DNA of 64,000 bases from Lentibacillus halodurans (GTDB taxonomy: Bacteria; Bacillota; Bacilli; Bacillales; Amphibacillaceae): the NCBI RefSeq assembly GCF_900112045.1, contig NZ_FOJW01000004.1, forward strand, positions 124,001 to 188,000, in the 5' to 3' direction. Positions 36,496-45,487 of this stretch are shown here, piece after piece; position 1 is the stretch's first letter; every line of letters begins with the position of its first letter. Below the pieces are notes generated by a model, which saw only the letters and a program-made list of their open reading frames with translations, had not been told where the DNA came from and made no database searches. Both the position numbers and the translations under genes were made by a program.

Positions 36496-36973
36496 TCAGT
36501 CCAAACTCGTGCGACAGCAGTCCGGACATGATTAGCCAAAACAAATACATCACATCTTCATCCTGCATTCACAAAATTTTTCTTGTAAAATAGTACGAGC
36601 TAAACCTGTGCCGGGAGAGATTGGCCCGTTCAGCACATCAGCAGGCAATCAAAAATGCCAGTCAGCAAAACAAATGGTGATAGGTTCTCGGTTTTTGAAC
36701 AATTATAAATATCGGCTGGAATGACACGGTTGCATCACAGAAATCTAGCAATCTATATGAAGACAGTTTTGAAATTTTTACAGGGGAAAGTGAGCAGGAA
36801 AGAGATTATTCTGGTCTGTGAGCGGCATATCCCACCATAATGCGTGGTGACCTATCAGTATCCAAAAGCAGGACAGCAAAGACCTGATTCTACCCATGCG
36901 TACTTGACATTGAAATGCTGTAAACTGGTTTCCCTGAAATAATAAATACCATACAGCCATTCCATTTGCCACA
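36496..36973. other. intergenic region before rlmN, nothing recognised
   Basis: About 480 bases without a convincing gene or known riboswitch. Short minus-strand frames have no ribosome sites. The sequence at 36610-36635 (GCCGGGAGAGATTGGCCCG) looks structured but does not complete any riboswitch consensus I know. Confidence 0.3.
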
Positions 36974-37002
36974 TTGCTCTCGATCCCATATTATAGTACA
37001 AT
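36974..37002 (+). promoter_or_regulatory. rlmN promoter
   Basis: TTGCTC (36974-36979), 17-base spacer, TACAAT (36997-37002), 35 bases before the start codon. Confidence 0.55.
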
Positions 37003-37037
37003 AAATCATTGAACGTTTCGAAATGAGGGATACACAT

Positions 37038-38105
37038 ATGAGCAGAAAATCCATTTACGGATTAACATATGAACAACTGCAAAATTGGCTTACCAATCAT
37101 GGTCAACGCCGTTTTCGCACTGATCAGGTGTGGGACTGGCTCTATAAAAAACGCATCAATCAATTTGCCGAGATGAAGAATGTGAACAAAGAAACGATCG
37201 CATTGCTTAAAGAAAATTTTGACCTGCATACAACGACCGAGGAAATCAAGCAGGAATCCGAGGATGGTACCATTAAGTATCTTTTCCGATTATCAGATGG
37301 CAACTTGATTGAAACGGTATTAATGCGTTTTAACTACGGCCTTTCCGTCTGTGTCACGACACAGGTCGGCTGCAATATTGGCTGTTCGTTCTGCGCCAGT
37401 GGACTTCTCCGGAAAAATCGCGACTTGAACAGCGGGGAGATCGTCGAGCAGATCATGAACGTCCAGAAAGATATGGATATGAAGGGCGACGATGAACGTG
37501 TCAGCCACATCGTTGTTATGGGAATCGGTGAGCCTTTCGATAATTTCAGCAACCTGATGGACTTTATCCATGTTGTCAACGATGATGCAGGATTGAACAT
37601 CGGTGCCAGACACATCACCGTGTCAACGAGCGGGCTCGCTCATAAAATTTACGAATGGGCAGACACCGGAACACAGGTTAACTTGGCCATTTCCCTGCAC
37701 GCACCGAACAACGACTTGAGAACATCCATTATGAAAATCAATCGCGCCTTCCCGATTGAAAAATTGATGAAGGCTGTTGATTATTACCTGGAACATGTCA
37801 ATCGGCGGATTACCTATGAGTATATTATGCTGAAAGATGTCAACGATCACAAGGAAGACGCGGAAGAACTGATTGAACTTCTCTCTGATAAGCGTCATTT
37901 GTCATATGTAAATCTGATTCCGTATAACACGGTCAGTGAGCATGACCAGTACCAGCGCAGTGATTCATCGACCATTCAGGCGTTTTACCAGACATTAAAA
38001 GAAGGTGGCATTCAATGCGGGGTCCGCTGGGAAAATGGTGCAGACATCGATGCTGCATGCGGACAGCTTCGGAGTAAACAGGTTAAGAAAGAGACTGCTG
38101 GATAA
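37038..38105 (+). CDS. rlmN: 23S rRNA/tRNA adenine-C2 methyltransferase RlmN
   Basis: 355 residues. A radical-SAM enzyme that methylates C2 of A2503 in 23S rRNA and of A37 in some tRNAs. The cluster motif CxxxCxxC is in [15 protein letters not shown]. The C-terminal methyl-carrier Cys is in [19 protein letters not shown], and GIGEPFDNF and [10 protein letters not shown] are family landmarks. ATG 37038 is preferred over the in-frame ATG 37023 because GAGGGA lies 7 bases upstream. Confidence 0.95.
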   Translation: MSRKSIYGLTYEQLQNWLTNHGQRRFRTDQVWDWLYKKRINQFAEMKNVNKETIALLKENFDLHTTTEEIKQESEDGTIKYLFRLSDGNLIETVLMRFNYGLSVCVTTQVGCNIGCSFCASGLLRKNRDLNSGEIVEQIMNVQKDMDMKGDDERVSHIVVMGIGEPFDNFSNLMDFIHVVNDDAGLNIGARHITVSTSGLAHKIYEWADTGTQVNLAISLHAPNNDLRTSIMKINRAFPIEKLMKAVDYYLEHVNRRITYEYIMLKDVNDHKEDAEELIELLSDKRHLSYVNLIPYNTVSEHDQYQRSDSSTIQAFYQTLKEGGIQCGVRWENGADIDAACGQLRSKQVKKETAG

Positions 38106-38111
38106 GAAAAT

Positions 38112-38137
38112 GCGTCCCTAAATAGGGGCGCTTTTTT
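38112..38137 (+). terminator. rlmN terminator
   Basis: GCGTCCCTA-AA-TAGGGGCGC (one G-T pair) followed by six T. Confidence 0.85.
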
Positions 38138-38219
38138 CATGTGATTTTTTTATGTATTCATAGTCCCTTTTTTTATTTATTCTTGAACCTCTCTGAGGCG
38201 AATGTATATTCCAATATAT

Positions 38220-38349
38220 GTAAGTACACAAATACGCATACAAGTGTACAATTTGTGTGCTGAAAGAATGCAAATTTGTTTGCAAGTAAACAAATGTGTA
38301 TATATTTTGATATAACAGTGTGTGCAGTAATGTATGCAAGTATACAAAA
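38220..38349 (+). repeat. iterated repeats, putative parC centromere
   Basis: Four direct copies of a 14-base core: GTAAGTACACAAAT (38220), ACAAGTGTACAATT (38240), GCAAGTAAACAAAT (38282) and GCAAGTATACAAAA (38336). Consensus is roughly RYAAGTRNACAAAW. The first three are spaced 20 and 42 bases, so on the same helical face; the fourth is 54 further on. The block lies directly upstream of the promoter of an actin-type partition operon, where ParR-binding centromeres normally are. Confidence 0.65.
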
Positions 38350-38370
38350 AAGAACACGAAAAAAGTCGGA

Positions 38371-38399
38371 TTGCGTATTTTTGTTGAAATGATTATTCT
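38371..38399 (+). promoter_or_regulatory. parMR promoter
   Basis: TTGCGT (38371-38376), 17-base spacer, TATTCT (38394-38399), between the iterons and the first gene. Confidence 0.5.
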
Positions 38400-38473
38400 A
38401 ATGGCAGGGGACATTCAATAGATAAGTATTTGAAAACCTCTATAGATCATTTTCTCGAGAGGAGAATCACGAC

Positions 38474-39646
38474 ATGAAACATTCAAGAATAGCAGCAGTA
38501 GATGTGGGAAATGATGCCCTCAAAGCAAATTTTGGGAAGATGGAAAATTCGTGTTACATCCCTAATGTCATTGCTAGGGATATGGAGGATAGGCCGGTCA
38601 TAGGCATTGAAGATCTGGATGAAAAGGATCCGATTGATAATCTGCACATCCGGGTACACTCCCCTGCCCTGGAGGAGAACAATGCGGTTTATCGAGTTGG
38701 GACACTGGCGACGAAAACAAATAACTCGACTGAACTTGATCAGGGCAGCAGCAAATCCGAGGAAGACCAGACATTGGTGATGCTATTTGCCTCGATTGCC
38801 TTGGATGCTGTCAGCAGCAATTCCTTCAAAGCAGGCAAAAATGATGTTATTGATGCAAATTACACATTGGGAACTGGCCTGCCGTTAAGGGAAGTAAAGG
38901 AAGGGAAAGATGTCGGCTACCGTTCGCAGCTGCTTGGTTCGGTCCACCAGGTTGAATTCTTGGTTACACCGCAGTATCAGGGCAAAAAAGTTAATATCAA
39001 ATTTGATGAAGTGAAGGTTTATCCTGAAGGCTTTGCTGCATACGTGAATCTCATCATGGATAATGAATTAAATGTGATTAGTCAGGAATTGATTGATAAA
39101 CAGATTCTGATTCAGGATATCGGCGGCCTGTCGACCGATATTGCGGTTATCCGCAATCGGAATGTTGATGATGACAAGGCGCAGGGTTTTCCGCTTGGTG
39201 TTGCTGAATCCCTGGAGGAAATCCGTGATGAAATCCGGACAAGACACGGTGTGGAATTGGACAGCCGCAGGGATGTTGTCGATATCATCACCAGAAAGAA
39301 TGATCGTCATCATATCATGGTTAAAGGCAGCCGGACGAATATTCATGATATCACGGACCGGATTTTGCTGGAACTGGCGAAAAAAGAATACCGGAACCTC
39401 CGTAACGTCTGGCAAAGAAATTCCCAGTCGGAAATCTGTTATTTTGTCGGCGGCGGTTCAGCTGTATTAAAAGATTATCTCAAAGCGCTTAATAACAAAT
39501 TGGACGGTTTTAACATTGATTTCTTTGAGGATGAGCAGGAAAGTATCTGGATGATGGCCAATGCGTATTATAAGCTGATCATGGATTTTGTGAATAAAAA
39601 TGCACAGTCCAATGCAAAGGAAAAAGCCGCAGCAGAAGAAAAGTAG
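38474..39646 (+). CDS. parM: ParM/StbA-family actin-like segregation ATPase
   Basis: 390 residues of the bacterial actin superfamily. Phosphate-1 motif AAVDVGNDALK (residues 7-17, Asp10), phosphate-2 motif IQDIGGLSTDIAVI (213-226, Asp215) and adenosine motif YFVGGGSAVL (323-332) are intact. ParM filaments push apart DNA bound by ParR. AGAGGAG lies 9 bases before the ATG. It is followed after 9 bases by a ParR-like gene and preceded by iterons, so the full type II partition cassette is present. Closest in style to the Alp7A/ParM group of Gram-positive plasmids. Chromosomal location is odd. Confidence 0.88.
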   Translation: MKHSRIAAVDVGNDALKANFGKMENSCYIPNVIARDMEDRPVIGIEDLDEKDPIDNLHIRVHSPALEENNAVYRVGTLATKTNNSTELDQGSSKSEEDQTLVMLFASIALDAVSSNSFKAGKNDVIDANYTLGTGLPLREVKEGKDVGYRSQLLGSVHQVEFLVTPQYQGKKVNIKFDEVKVYPEGFAAYVNLIMDNELNVISQELIDKQILIQDIGGLSTDIAVIRNRNVDDDKAQGFPLGVAESLEEIRDEIRTRHGVELDSRRDVVDIITRKNDRHHIMVKGSRTNIHDITDRILLELAKKEYRNLRNVWQRNSQSEICYFVGGGSAVLKDYLKALNNKLDGFNIDFFEDEQESIWMMANAYYKLIMDFVNKNAQSNAKEKAAAEEK

Positions 39647-39655
39647 GGTGATATC

Positions 39656-40174
39656 ATGCAAGGGTCTAAAAAGCATATCGAACGCGGACAATCGATTACA
39701 TTCCGTATCCCATCCGATACACCTGATTATCTGTTAAAACAGTTGCAGAAACTGAAGGAAACTGAACGGCGCAATTTTTCCAGTCAGATTGCACAATATG
39801 TTTTAAAGGGTGTCAATGAAACATTCACACGCGAACGCGAGACCATAACAGTCCCGCTTCCCCGGCAGCTTACCAAAGAGCAGAAAAACTGGCTGAAGCA
39901 TGAACATTCGGAAGCGTTGATAGGCACAATTGTTTATCAACTGCTGCAGGATCCAATTCGGGCAACATCGATTTTGTCGACATTGAGCAGCAATCAGCCG
40001 ATGGAAGCCGAACCATACCCAGAACAGGATTCAGCCGAAGCACCAGTGGAAGACGAGCCTGATCTGGATGCGGTTGACCTTAATCATTTAGGTGAGCTGC
40101 ATGAAACAGATCAAAATGCGGAACAGCCCGAAGAAGACCCGCTGGCGGACTTTTTCTCCAAAATGAATAAATAA
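39656..40174 (+). CDS. parR: ParR-like DNA-binding adaptor
   Basis: 172 residues. The N-terminal part, ITFRIPSDTPDYLLKQLQKL followed by ETERRNFSSQIAQYVLKGV, has the strand-helix-helix rhythm of ribbon-helix-helix proteins such as ParR. The middle is basic/amphipathic. The C-terminal third (from about 118) is very acidic, ending DPLADFFSKMNK, the likely actin-contacting tail. The assignment rests on fold pattern plus position immediately behind parM; sequence similarity in this family is low. Confidence 0.65.
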   Translation: MQGSKKHIERGQSITFRIPSDTPDYLLKQLQKLKETERRNFSSQIAQYVLKGVNETFTRERETITVPLPRQLTKEQKNWLKHEHSEALIGTIVYQLLQDPIRATSILSTLSSNQPMEAEPYPEQDSAEAPVEDEPDLDAVDLNHLGELHETDQNAEQPEEDPLADFFSKMNK

Positions 40175-40272
40175 AGGCAGTTTCCTACTAATCGTTTATT
40201 GCTTTTCGTTGAAGCTATTGAGCAGTCCGAATACATGCAGATGCCTGCGGGAATGACGAGTTAGGCAAGATT

Positions 40273-40360
40273 CCAGAACGTTTTGCCCGGAAATGCTGGC
40301 TATTCACTCTCGAACATTAAAAGTGCATTCGGGCTGTAGGTTATCTGTTCTGGCTTTTTT
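40273..40360 (+). terminator. structured terminator after parMR
   Basis: CCAGAAC (40273) pairs with GTTCTGG (40347), enclosing a second helix GCCCG(GA)AATGC (40285) / GCATTCGGGC (40325); six T follow. The remaining bases up to 40524 hold no gene. Confidence 0.45.
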
Positions 40361-40524
40361 AATGCGTAAGTTTTAGGAGTACAATACCGTAATGAAAAGG
40401 CAACAGAGTTCATAACAGGTTAAGACATTTGCAGAAATTTATCCACCCTGTATCCGGTGTATTCCAATCCCTGTATAAGATCCTGGATTTCAATCAAACT
40501 ATCTGTAGAAAGGGGTTTGATACA

Positions 40525-41178
40525 GTGGCATTTGATTGGATATGGAAAGCGATTTTGATTGTAATTGCAGGGACTTTCCTTTTGCGGCTTGCCGGCAGAA
40601 AATCCATCTCTCAGATGACTCTGCCACAAACGGTGATCATGATTGGGATCGGTTCCTTGCTCATCCAGCCGGTATCCGGAAGTAATATTTGGGTCACACT
40701 GGCTGTTGGGGCAATCCTGATCACAACCTTATTTATTATGGAATATGCCCAGGTGAAAGGTAATATATTTGAAAAAATCATAACAGGTAAATCAAAAGTG
40801 TTAATTGAGAATGGAATCGTCAAAGAGCAGAACCTGAAGAAGCTACGGATGACCGTTGATCAGCTTGAGATGAATTTGCGGATGAACAATGTCAAGAAAA
40901 TTGACGATGTGGAATGGGCAACACTGGAGCCAAACGGACAAGTCGGCTTCAGCCTCAAAAACGATGCCCAGCCCGTTACGAAAGAAGAATTCAATCAGTT
41001 GTCTTCAGATGTCCAGCAAATCTTAACCCAATTGTCCGCCAATGACCAAATCAACCAGCTCAGAACCCAATTGAACGAACTGAATAACCAGATTGCCCAA
41101 ATGAAAACACAGCGGGATATGTTTAAAGAACTCGACGAAGAAGCACCCAAACACCCCTCGCCAAGACATTTACAGTAA
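40525..41178 (+). CDS. DUF421/YetF-family membrane protein
   Basis: 217 residues from GTG 40525, which has AAAGGGG 9 bases upstream; an ATG 32 codons earlier would add an unlikely polar tail. Three N-terminal transmembrane segments (WIWKAILIVIAGTFLLRLAG, TVIMIGIGSLLIQPV, IWVTLAVGAILITTLFIME) precede the soluble YetF domain (GKSKVLIENGIVKEQNLKKLRMT). The protein then continues into a Gln/Asn-rich amphipathic region (about 160-205), predicted coiled coil. Function unknown; spore-coat or stress roles are reported for relatives. Confidence 0.78.
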   Translation: MAFDWIWKAILIVIAGTFLLRLAGRKSISQMTLPQTVIMIGIGSLLIQPVSGSNIWVTLAVGAILITTLFIMEYAQVKGNIFEKIITGKSKVLIENGIVKEQNLKKLRMTVDQLEMNLRMNNVKKIDDVEWATLEPNGQVGFSLKNDAQPVTKEEFNQLSSDVQQILTQLSANDQINQLRTQLNELNNQIAQMKTQRDMFKELDEEAPKHPSPRHLQ

Positions 41179-41193
41179 TGGCGGGGGGTTTTT
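41153..41193 (+). terminator. terminator of the YetF gene
   Basis: ACCCCTCGCCA pairs with TGGCGGGGGGT (one G-T pair), then TTTTT. The 5' arm lies inside the last codons of the gene. Confidence 0.75.
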
Positions 41194-41205
41194 AATTTAT
41201 CTTTT

Positions 41206-42624
41206 TTAAACAAAAAAGAACCCAACAGCAAGGTAAATTAGTGCTGCTATCCCGGCTCCGACAGCGCAGATTTTTAACTTATAGCGAGCATAGTCGACCA
41301 GTGGCATTTCCAGTATCGATGCGGTGGTAATCGTTGTGTCCCCAAGGGGGGAGGTCATCGCCCCGAACGAACCACTGGCAAATACGGCACCAACCGTCAG
41401 TGGAATGGACGCACCTGTGGAGACGGCCAGCGCCATTCCAAGCGGCATGAATATCCCCCATGTTCCCCAAGATGAACCGAGAAAATAACTGACCACCGAC
41501 CCAAGTACAAAAACAATCGCAGGTATCGTAAAACCTGGTAAAAATGAACCAAGAGTAGCGTTAATAAAGTTAGAAAAGCCCAGATCTTCAGTAACCAGTG
41601 ACAATGCCCAGACAAGAATGAGCAGGATAATCGCCTGCATGAGCTGGTTGCCGCCGTCATAAAAATGGAAAATAGTCTCTTCCATCGATTGCCGGCGAAT
41701 CATGTAAAATACAAAAGTCAGAATCAGGGTAATAAACACAGCAAGCAGCATGACAAACGTTGCATCAGCTTCCGAAAATGCCTGGAAAATGGTGTTCGCT
41801 CCTTTAGCCACGCCATCCTGCCATAACAGGAATAACGACAATCCCAGCAATAAAAAGAGTGGAATAATCAGGTTCCACGGCTGTGCTTTAACCGTTGACA
41901 GCTCTTTTTCAATGCCGGAACGATGATAGTCATGACGCTGATCATTTCCTTTATCCTTCGCTTTTGTTTGTGGCCTTTCGTTTTCAGAAGACGACCAGAA
42001 TGTCCGGATAAGCCCAATGATCAGCATGACGATCGCAAAGAAATTAAACAGAATGCTGAGTAGGAAGATTTGATATGGATCCATGTCCAGATTATGTTTT
42101 TGGACACCACTTTCTACTAGCGATATCATAAATCCGACAAACGCGGTTGCAACAGGTAAAAGGACAATAACCGAACTGGTCGAGACATCCAGTGTGAATC
42201 CTACTTTGCGTTTGGATATGTGCATATCTTTCATGAGCGATTTTACGACTGGCCCAATCATCATCGTTCTGAACATCGGCATCATAAACGTGAACGGCAG
42301 TGTCAGCCAAATTAATCCGAGCAATCTGCGCTGGGATTCAATTTTGTCACCGACCCATTCGGAAAAGCCTTTAATACCACCTGAAATTCGCATCATGCCA
42401 ATCAGACCGCCAAACAGATACAGGAAGCCAATGATTTTGATGTTGTTTGCATCGGATAACGTTGTGACAATATAATCGACTGTTTTTTGGGTTCCGCCAA
42501 GTACGTTAAACTCAATAAGCAATCCACCAACGAGAATTCCCAGTACAAGGCCGGGTAAAATTTTCTTCAGCCGGATCGACAATCCGATCACAACCACAAA
42601 CGGAATTAAGGAAAGCCATGCCAT
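41206..42624 (-). CDS. NhaC-family Na+/H+ antiporter
   Basis: 472 residues with about twelve hydrophobic segments and a long polar loop (about 215-245, NERPQTKAKDKGNDQRHDYH). Family landmarks are MMPMFRTMMIGPVVKSLM, FLGSSWGTWGIFMPLGMAL and SGSFGAMTSPLGDTTITTAS. Exports Na+ (or carries organic acids or amino acids with Na+). GGGAGG lies 9 bases before the ATG. It follows the BCCT gene by 48 bases, so both are probably one operon for salt/osmolyte handling. Confidence 0.85.
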   Translation of the reverse strand: MAWLSLIPFVVVIGLSIRLKKILPGLVLGILVGGLLIEFNVLGGTQKTVDYIVTTLSDANNIKIIGFLYLFGGLIGMMRISGGIKGFSEWVGDKIESQRRLLGLIWLTLPFTFMMPMFRTMMIGPVVKSLMKDMHISKRKVGFTLDVSTSSVIVLLPVATAFVGFMISLVESGVQKHNLDMDPYQIFLLSILFNFFAIVMLIIGLIRTFWSSSENERPQTKAKDKGNDQRHDYHRSGIEKELSTVKAQPWNLIIPLFLLLGLSLFLLWQDGVAKGANTIFQAFSEADATFVMLLAVFITLILTFVFYMIRRQSMEETIFHFYDGGNQLMQAIILLILVWALSLVTEDLGFSNFINATLGSFLPGFTIPAIVFVLGSVVSYFLGSSWGTWGIFMPLGMALAVSTGASIPLTVGAVFASGSFGAMTSPLGDTTITTASILEMPLVDYARYKLKICAVGAGIAALIYLAVGFFFV

Positions 42625-42672
42625 CTTTCAGTCCTCCCTGCAGGTTAAACAGAAGCAAAGACCTCTGAATAT

Positions 42673-44313
42673 TTAGTCGTCAACATTCCGATCCTCTAAT
42701 GCCTCCAATGCTGAACGCTTTTTTTTCCGTTTCCGCATTCGTTTTAATATGTCGCGTCGATCGATGTGGATTGTCGGCGGTTCATAATCTTTGGAAGCTC
42801 GTATATCCTCGTTGGAAGCTTTTATGAATGACCAGGCCAATAACCCCATAATGAACAGGACAGGGAATCCGGCAACTATACTGGCTGTCTGCAATGTTTC
42901 CAGATCACCGATGAACATCAGGACCAGTGGCATCAGGCAAAGAGTGAATGCCCAGAATAATCTGTTCCAGCGAAGTGGTTCAGATTTAACTTCTTTTTGG
43001 ACAACTGCCGAGAGTATATAAGACGATGAATCAAACGTTGTGGCAAGGAAAATAGTCGCGAGAACAGTGAACACTGTAACCATGATTCCGGACATCGGAA
43101 GCTGGTTTAGAATGGCGATGATCGCAGCAGGTGCACCATTTTCATTCATAAAGCCGACAACGTCAAAACTTCCGGTTAATTGAAGATGAATCCCGAAGTT
43201 GCCCATGATGCCGAAGAACAGGACACTGCCCAGTGTTCCGTAGAGCATTGTACCGAAAACCATTTCCTGAATGGTCCGCCCGCGCGAAATTCTGGCCACA
43301 AACAGCCCGACAAACGGTGCATAAACAAGCCACCATGCCCAATAAAACACAGTCCACGCTTCCGGAAATTCGGTTTCGGTAAAACCTTCAACGTTGGCAA
43401 ACGGTTCCAGCCATGTTGCCATTTTGAAAAAATTGTCCAAAATGAGACCGAGGCTCGTAAAGGTAGTTTCACTAATAAATAACGTCGGACCGAACAAAAA
43501 CATAAAAGCAAGCACAAAAATGGCAAGCCATAAATTGATGTCACTCAGTACTTTGATCCCACGGCGCAGACCGGAATAGGCACTGACAGCAAAAATACTG
43601 GTACAAATAATCATGATAACAGTTTTCATCAGCAGTGTTACCGGTAAGCCTGTTATGTCATGGACACCTTCTGCAATCATGGGGGTTCCTAAAGCAAGCG
43701 TTGTTCCGGCACCACCCATCAGTCCAAACATGAACAGCACATCAACAACCGTACCAAGCGGTGTATCAACTAACCGGCCCAGAACTGGTCTGACGGCTTC
43801 GCTTATTTTCAGGACGGGTTTTTTCCGGACGTAATAAAAATAAGCAATCGGTAAAGCAGGCAATGTATAGATAGACCAGGCAATCGGTCCCCAGTGGAAA
43901 ATACCGTATGAGGCAGACCAATCAACCGCTTCCTGAGATTCGCCTTCTATTCCAAACGGCGGCCCCTGATAATAGTACGCCCACTCGATCATGCCCCAAT
44001 AAAGGATGCTGGAACCGATTCCTGCGGCAAACAGCATGGCCGCCCATGATATTGTACCGAATTCTTTATCTGTATCTTGATCACCAAGTTTAATATGACC
44101 ATTTTTACTGAAGGCAACATAAATCAGAAATGCAAAAGCTGCCAGCCCAAATATTAAATACATGACACCAAAGTTCCCGGTCATGAAGTCATTCGCCATA
44201 TTGACGATTTCTGTTCCCGCTTCCGGGAAAACCGCCAATGGAATGGAAACCGCAAGCAGCAGAAATAACGCTCCTAAAAATGTCGGCCAATCAATCAAAT
44301 TCTTGTTCATCAT
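42673..44313 (-). CDS. BCCT-family betaine/choline-type transporter
   Basis: 546 residues with twelve predicted membrane segments. BCCT landmarks are GIGSSILYWGMIEWAYYYQGPPFG, ASYGIFHWGPIAWSIYTLPALPIAYFYY, the substrate-site helix FYWAWWLVYAPFVGLFVARISRGRTI and FLATTFDSSSYILS. The C-terminal tail (about 495-546) is highly charged (RDILKRMRKRKKKRS), as in osmosensing BCCT proteins. It imports compatible solutes such as glycine betaine with Na+. GAGGGTG precedes two adjacent ATGs (44313/44310). First gene of a two-gene operon with NhaC. Confidence 0.92.
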   Translation of the reverse strand: MMNKNLIDWPTFLGALFLLLAVSIPLAVFPEAGTEIVNMANDFMTGNFGVMYLIFGLAAFAFLIYVAFSKNGHIKLGDQDTDKEFGTISWAAMLFAAGIGSSILYWGMIEWAYYYQGPPFGIEGESQEAVDWSASYGIFHWGPIAWSIYTLPALPIAYFYYVRKKPVLKISEAVRPVLGRLVDTPLGTVVDVLFMFGLMGGAGTTLALGTPMIAEGVHDITGLPVTLLMKTVIMIICTSIFAVSAYSGLRRGIKVLSDINLWLAIFVLAFMFLFGPTLFISETTFTSLGLILDNFFKMATWLEPFANVEGFTETEFPEAWTVFYWAWWLVYAPFVGLFVARISRGRTIQEMVFGTMLYGTLGSVLFFGIMGNFGIHLQLTGSFDVVGFMNENGAPAAIIAILNQLPMSGIMVTVFTVLATIFLATTFDSSSYILSAVVQKEVKSEPLRWNRLFWAFTLCLMPLVLMFIGDLETLQTASIVAGFPVLFIMGLLAWSFIKASNEDIRASKDYEPPTIHIDRRDILKRMRKRKKKRSALEALEDRNVDD

Positions 44314-44491
44314 TTTTCACCCTCTCTACCGATAGCTTTTCAATATGTTTGCAGGATATTCACTGATAATGAAATGTTTGGATGATCACTGGTCATTTAA
44401 AGAGTTTACCAGTAAACTGGATTTATAGCAGTGCCAAAAAAGAACAATGGGTAGACGTGAATTTATCTAAACAGAGAGGGAGAGGGATTAT

Positions 44492-45241
44492 ATGGGTGCC
44501 TTTGACAGACTAGCCATTTACCGGAAAGTCAAAATCGTTGAAGGCGAAAACTTTGTAACCATTGAGGATACAAAAAATCTGGCAGAGGTTGAGATGATTG
44601 AACTTGTCCGTCATTTTATGGAGGATCTTGCTTTTGAAGAGGTTTCGAGTGTAAATGTTTTGGTGAACAGTCAATTTTCAGAGTCGGTTGATCGATTGCT
44701 GGAGAGGGAAGGTTTTCAATTGCATGATCATGTGGTGATGGTCCGAAAAGAGCTAGATGATTGGGCTGATACGGACGAGGCTCTTTTTTCTTTGCGTTCA
44801 ATGAATGAATTACCGCTTGAGGAATTCACACGTGTATGGCAGGAGGCGGCAGCCGATTCACCGAATGCCGCACCAATTATGGACATGAACGAACAAATGC
44901 AAAATGTCAGGAGGGAATTGGGTCTGGCCTATCAGTCTACGTGCAGGCTGGCATATGATGGCCGTACACCAATTGGTGTTGTTATGCCACATATCGAACC
45001 AGATACGCGCGATGAAGGAAGACTGTTTTATATTGGCTTGATTCCTGAAGAACGCGGTAAGGGCAAAAGCAAGACGCTCCACAAACAGGCATTGCAGGTG
45101 CTGAAGGATGATTTCGGAGCTTCATATTATATTGGGTCGACGAGTGAGAAAAATACCCCGATGCTAAGAACATTTGAAGCGAACGGATGCATCGTGATTG
45201 AGCGGAACCGGGTTTATACACGCAAAATCGTACAGGCGTAA
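44492..45241 (+). CDS. GNAT-family N-acetyltransferase
   Basis: 249 residues. A C-terminal GNAT domain (about 105-245) has the acetyl-CoA loop LIPEERGKGKSKTLHKQAL (RGKGKS variant of Q/RxxGxG/A) and a typical late motif STSEKNTPMLRTFEANGC. The N-terminal 100 residues look like a degenerate second GNAT fold. Substrate unknown. GAGAGGG precedes the ATG. Divergent from the BCCT operon. Confidence 0.75.
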   Translation: MGAFDRLAIYRKVKIVEGENFVTIEDTKNLAEVEMIELVRHFMEDLAFEEVSSVNVLVNSQFSESVDRLLEREGFQLHDHVVMVRKELDDWADTDEALFSLRSMNELPLEEFTRVWQEAAADSPNAAPIMDMNEQMQNVRRELGLAYQSTCRLAYDGRTPIGVVMPHIEPDTRDEGRLFYIGLIPEERGKGKSKTLHKQALQVLKDDFGASYYIGSTSEKNTPMLRTFEANGCIVIERNRVYTRKIVQA

Positions 45242-45344
45242 AGATCAGTTTTGATGAATTCGTGGAAGTTGAGCTGGATTCGGCTGATGTTCACAATTAA
45301 GTGAGATTAGCAAGCAACGTTAGTCGTCACGCCGATTGATATAA

Positions 45345-45390
45345 TAAAAAACCCGCTGCATAAACGCGATAAACGTCCATAGAGCGGGTT
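45345..45390 (-). terminator. dapA terminator
   Basis: AACCCGCT (45350) pairs with AGCGGGTT (45383); on the minus strand the hairpin ends in six T. Confidence 0.6.
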
Positions 45391-45487
45391 AAAAACCTCA
45401 GCCTGCTTCGGTTATTTTCCCCCGCATGTAACGGACAGTAACCCACCAAAGAACGGCGGCAAACTGTCCATAAATGTCCGATTCTGT

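Noticed and set aside
36590-36680. Possible riboswitch before rlmN (GGGAGAGA...GGCCCG)
   Set aside because: Resembles fragments of the SAM aptamer only superficially; conserved K-turn and core blocks are missing.
38430-38445. Single CTCTATAGATC near parM as another CTATAG repeat
   Set aside because: One isolated match with no phased neighbours; expected by chance.
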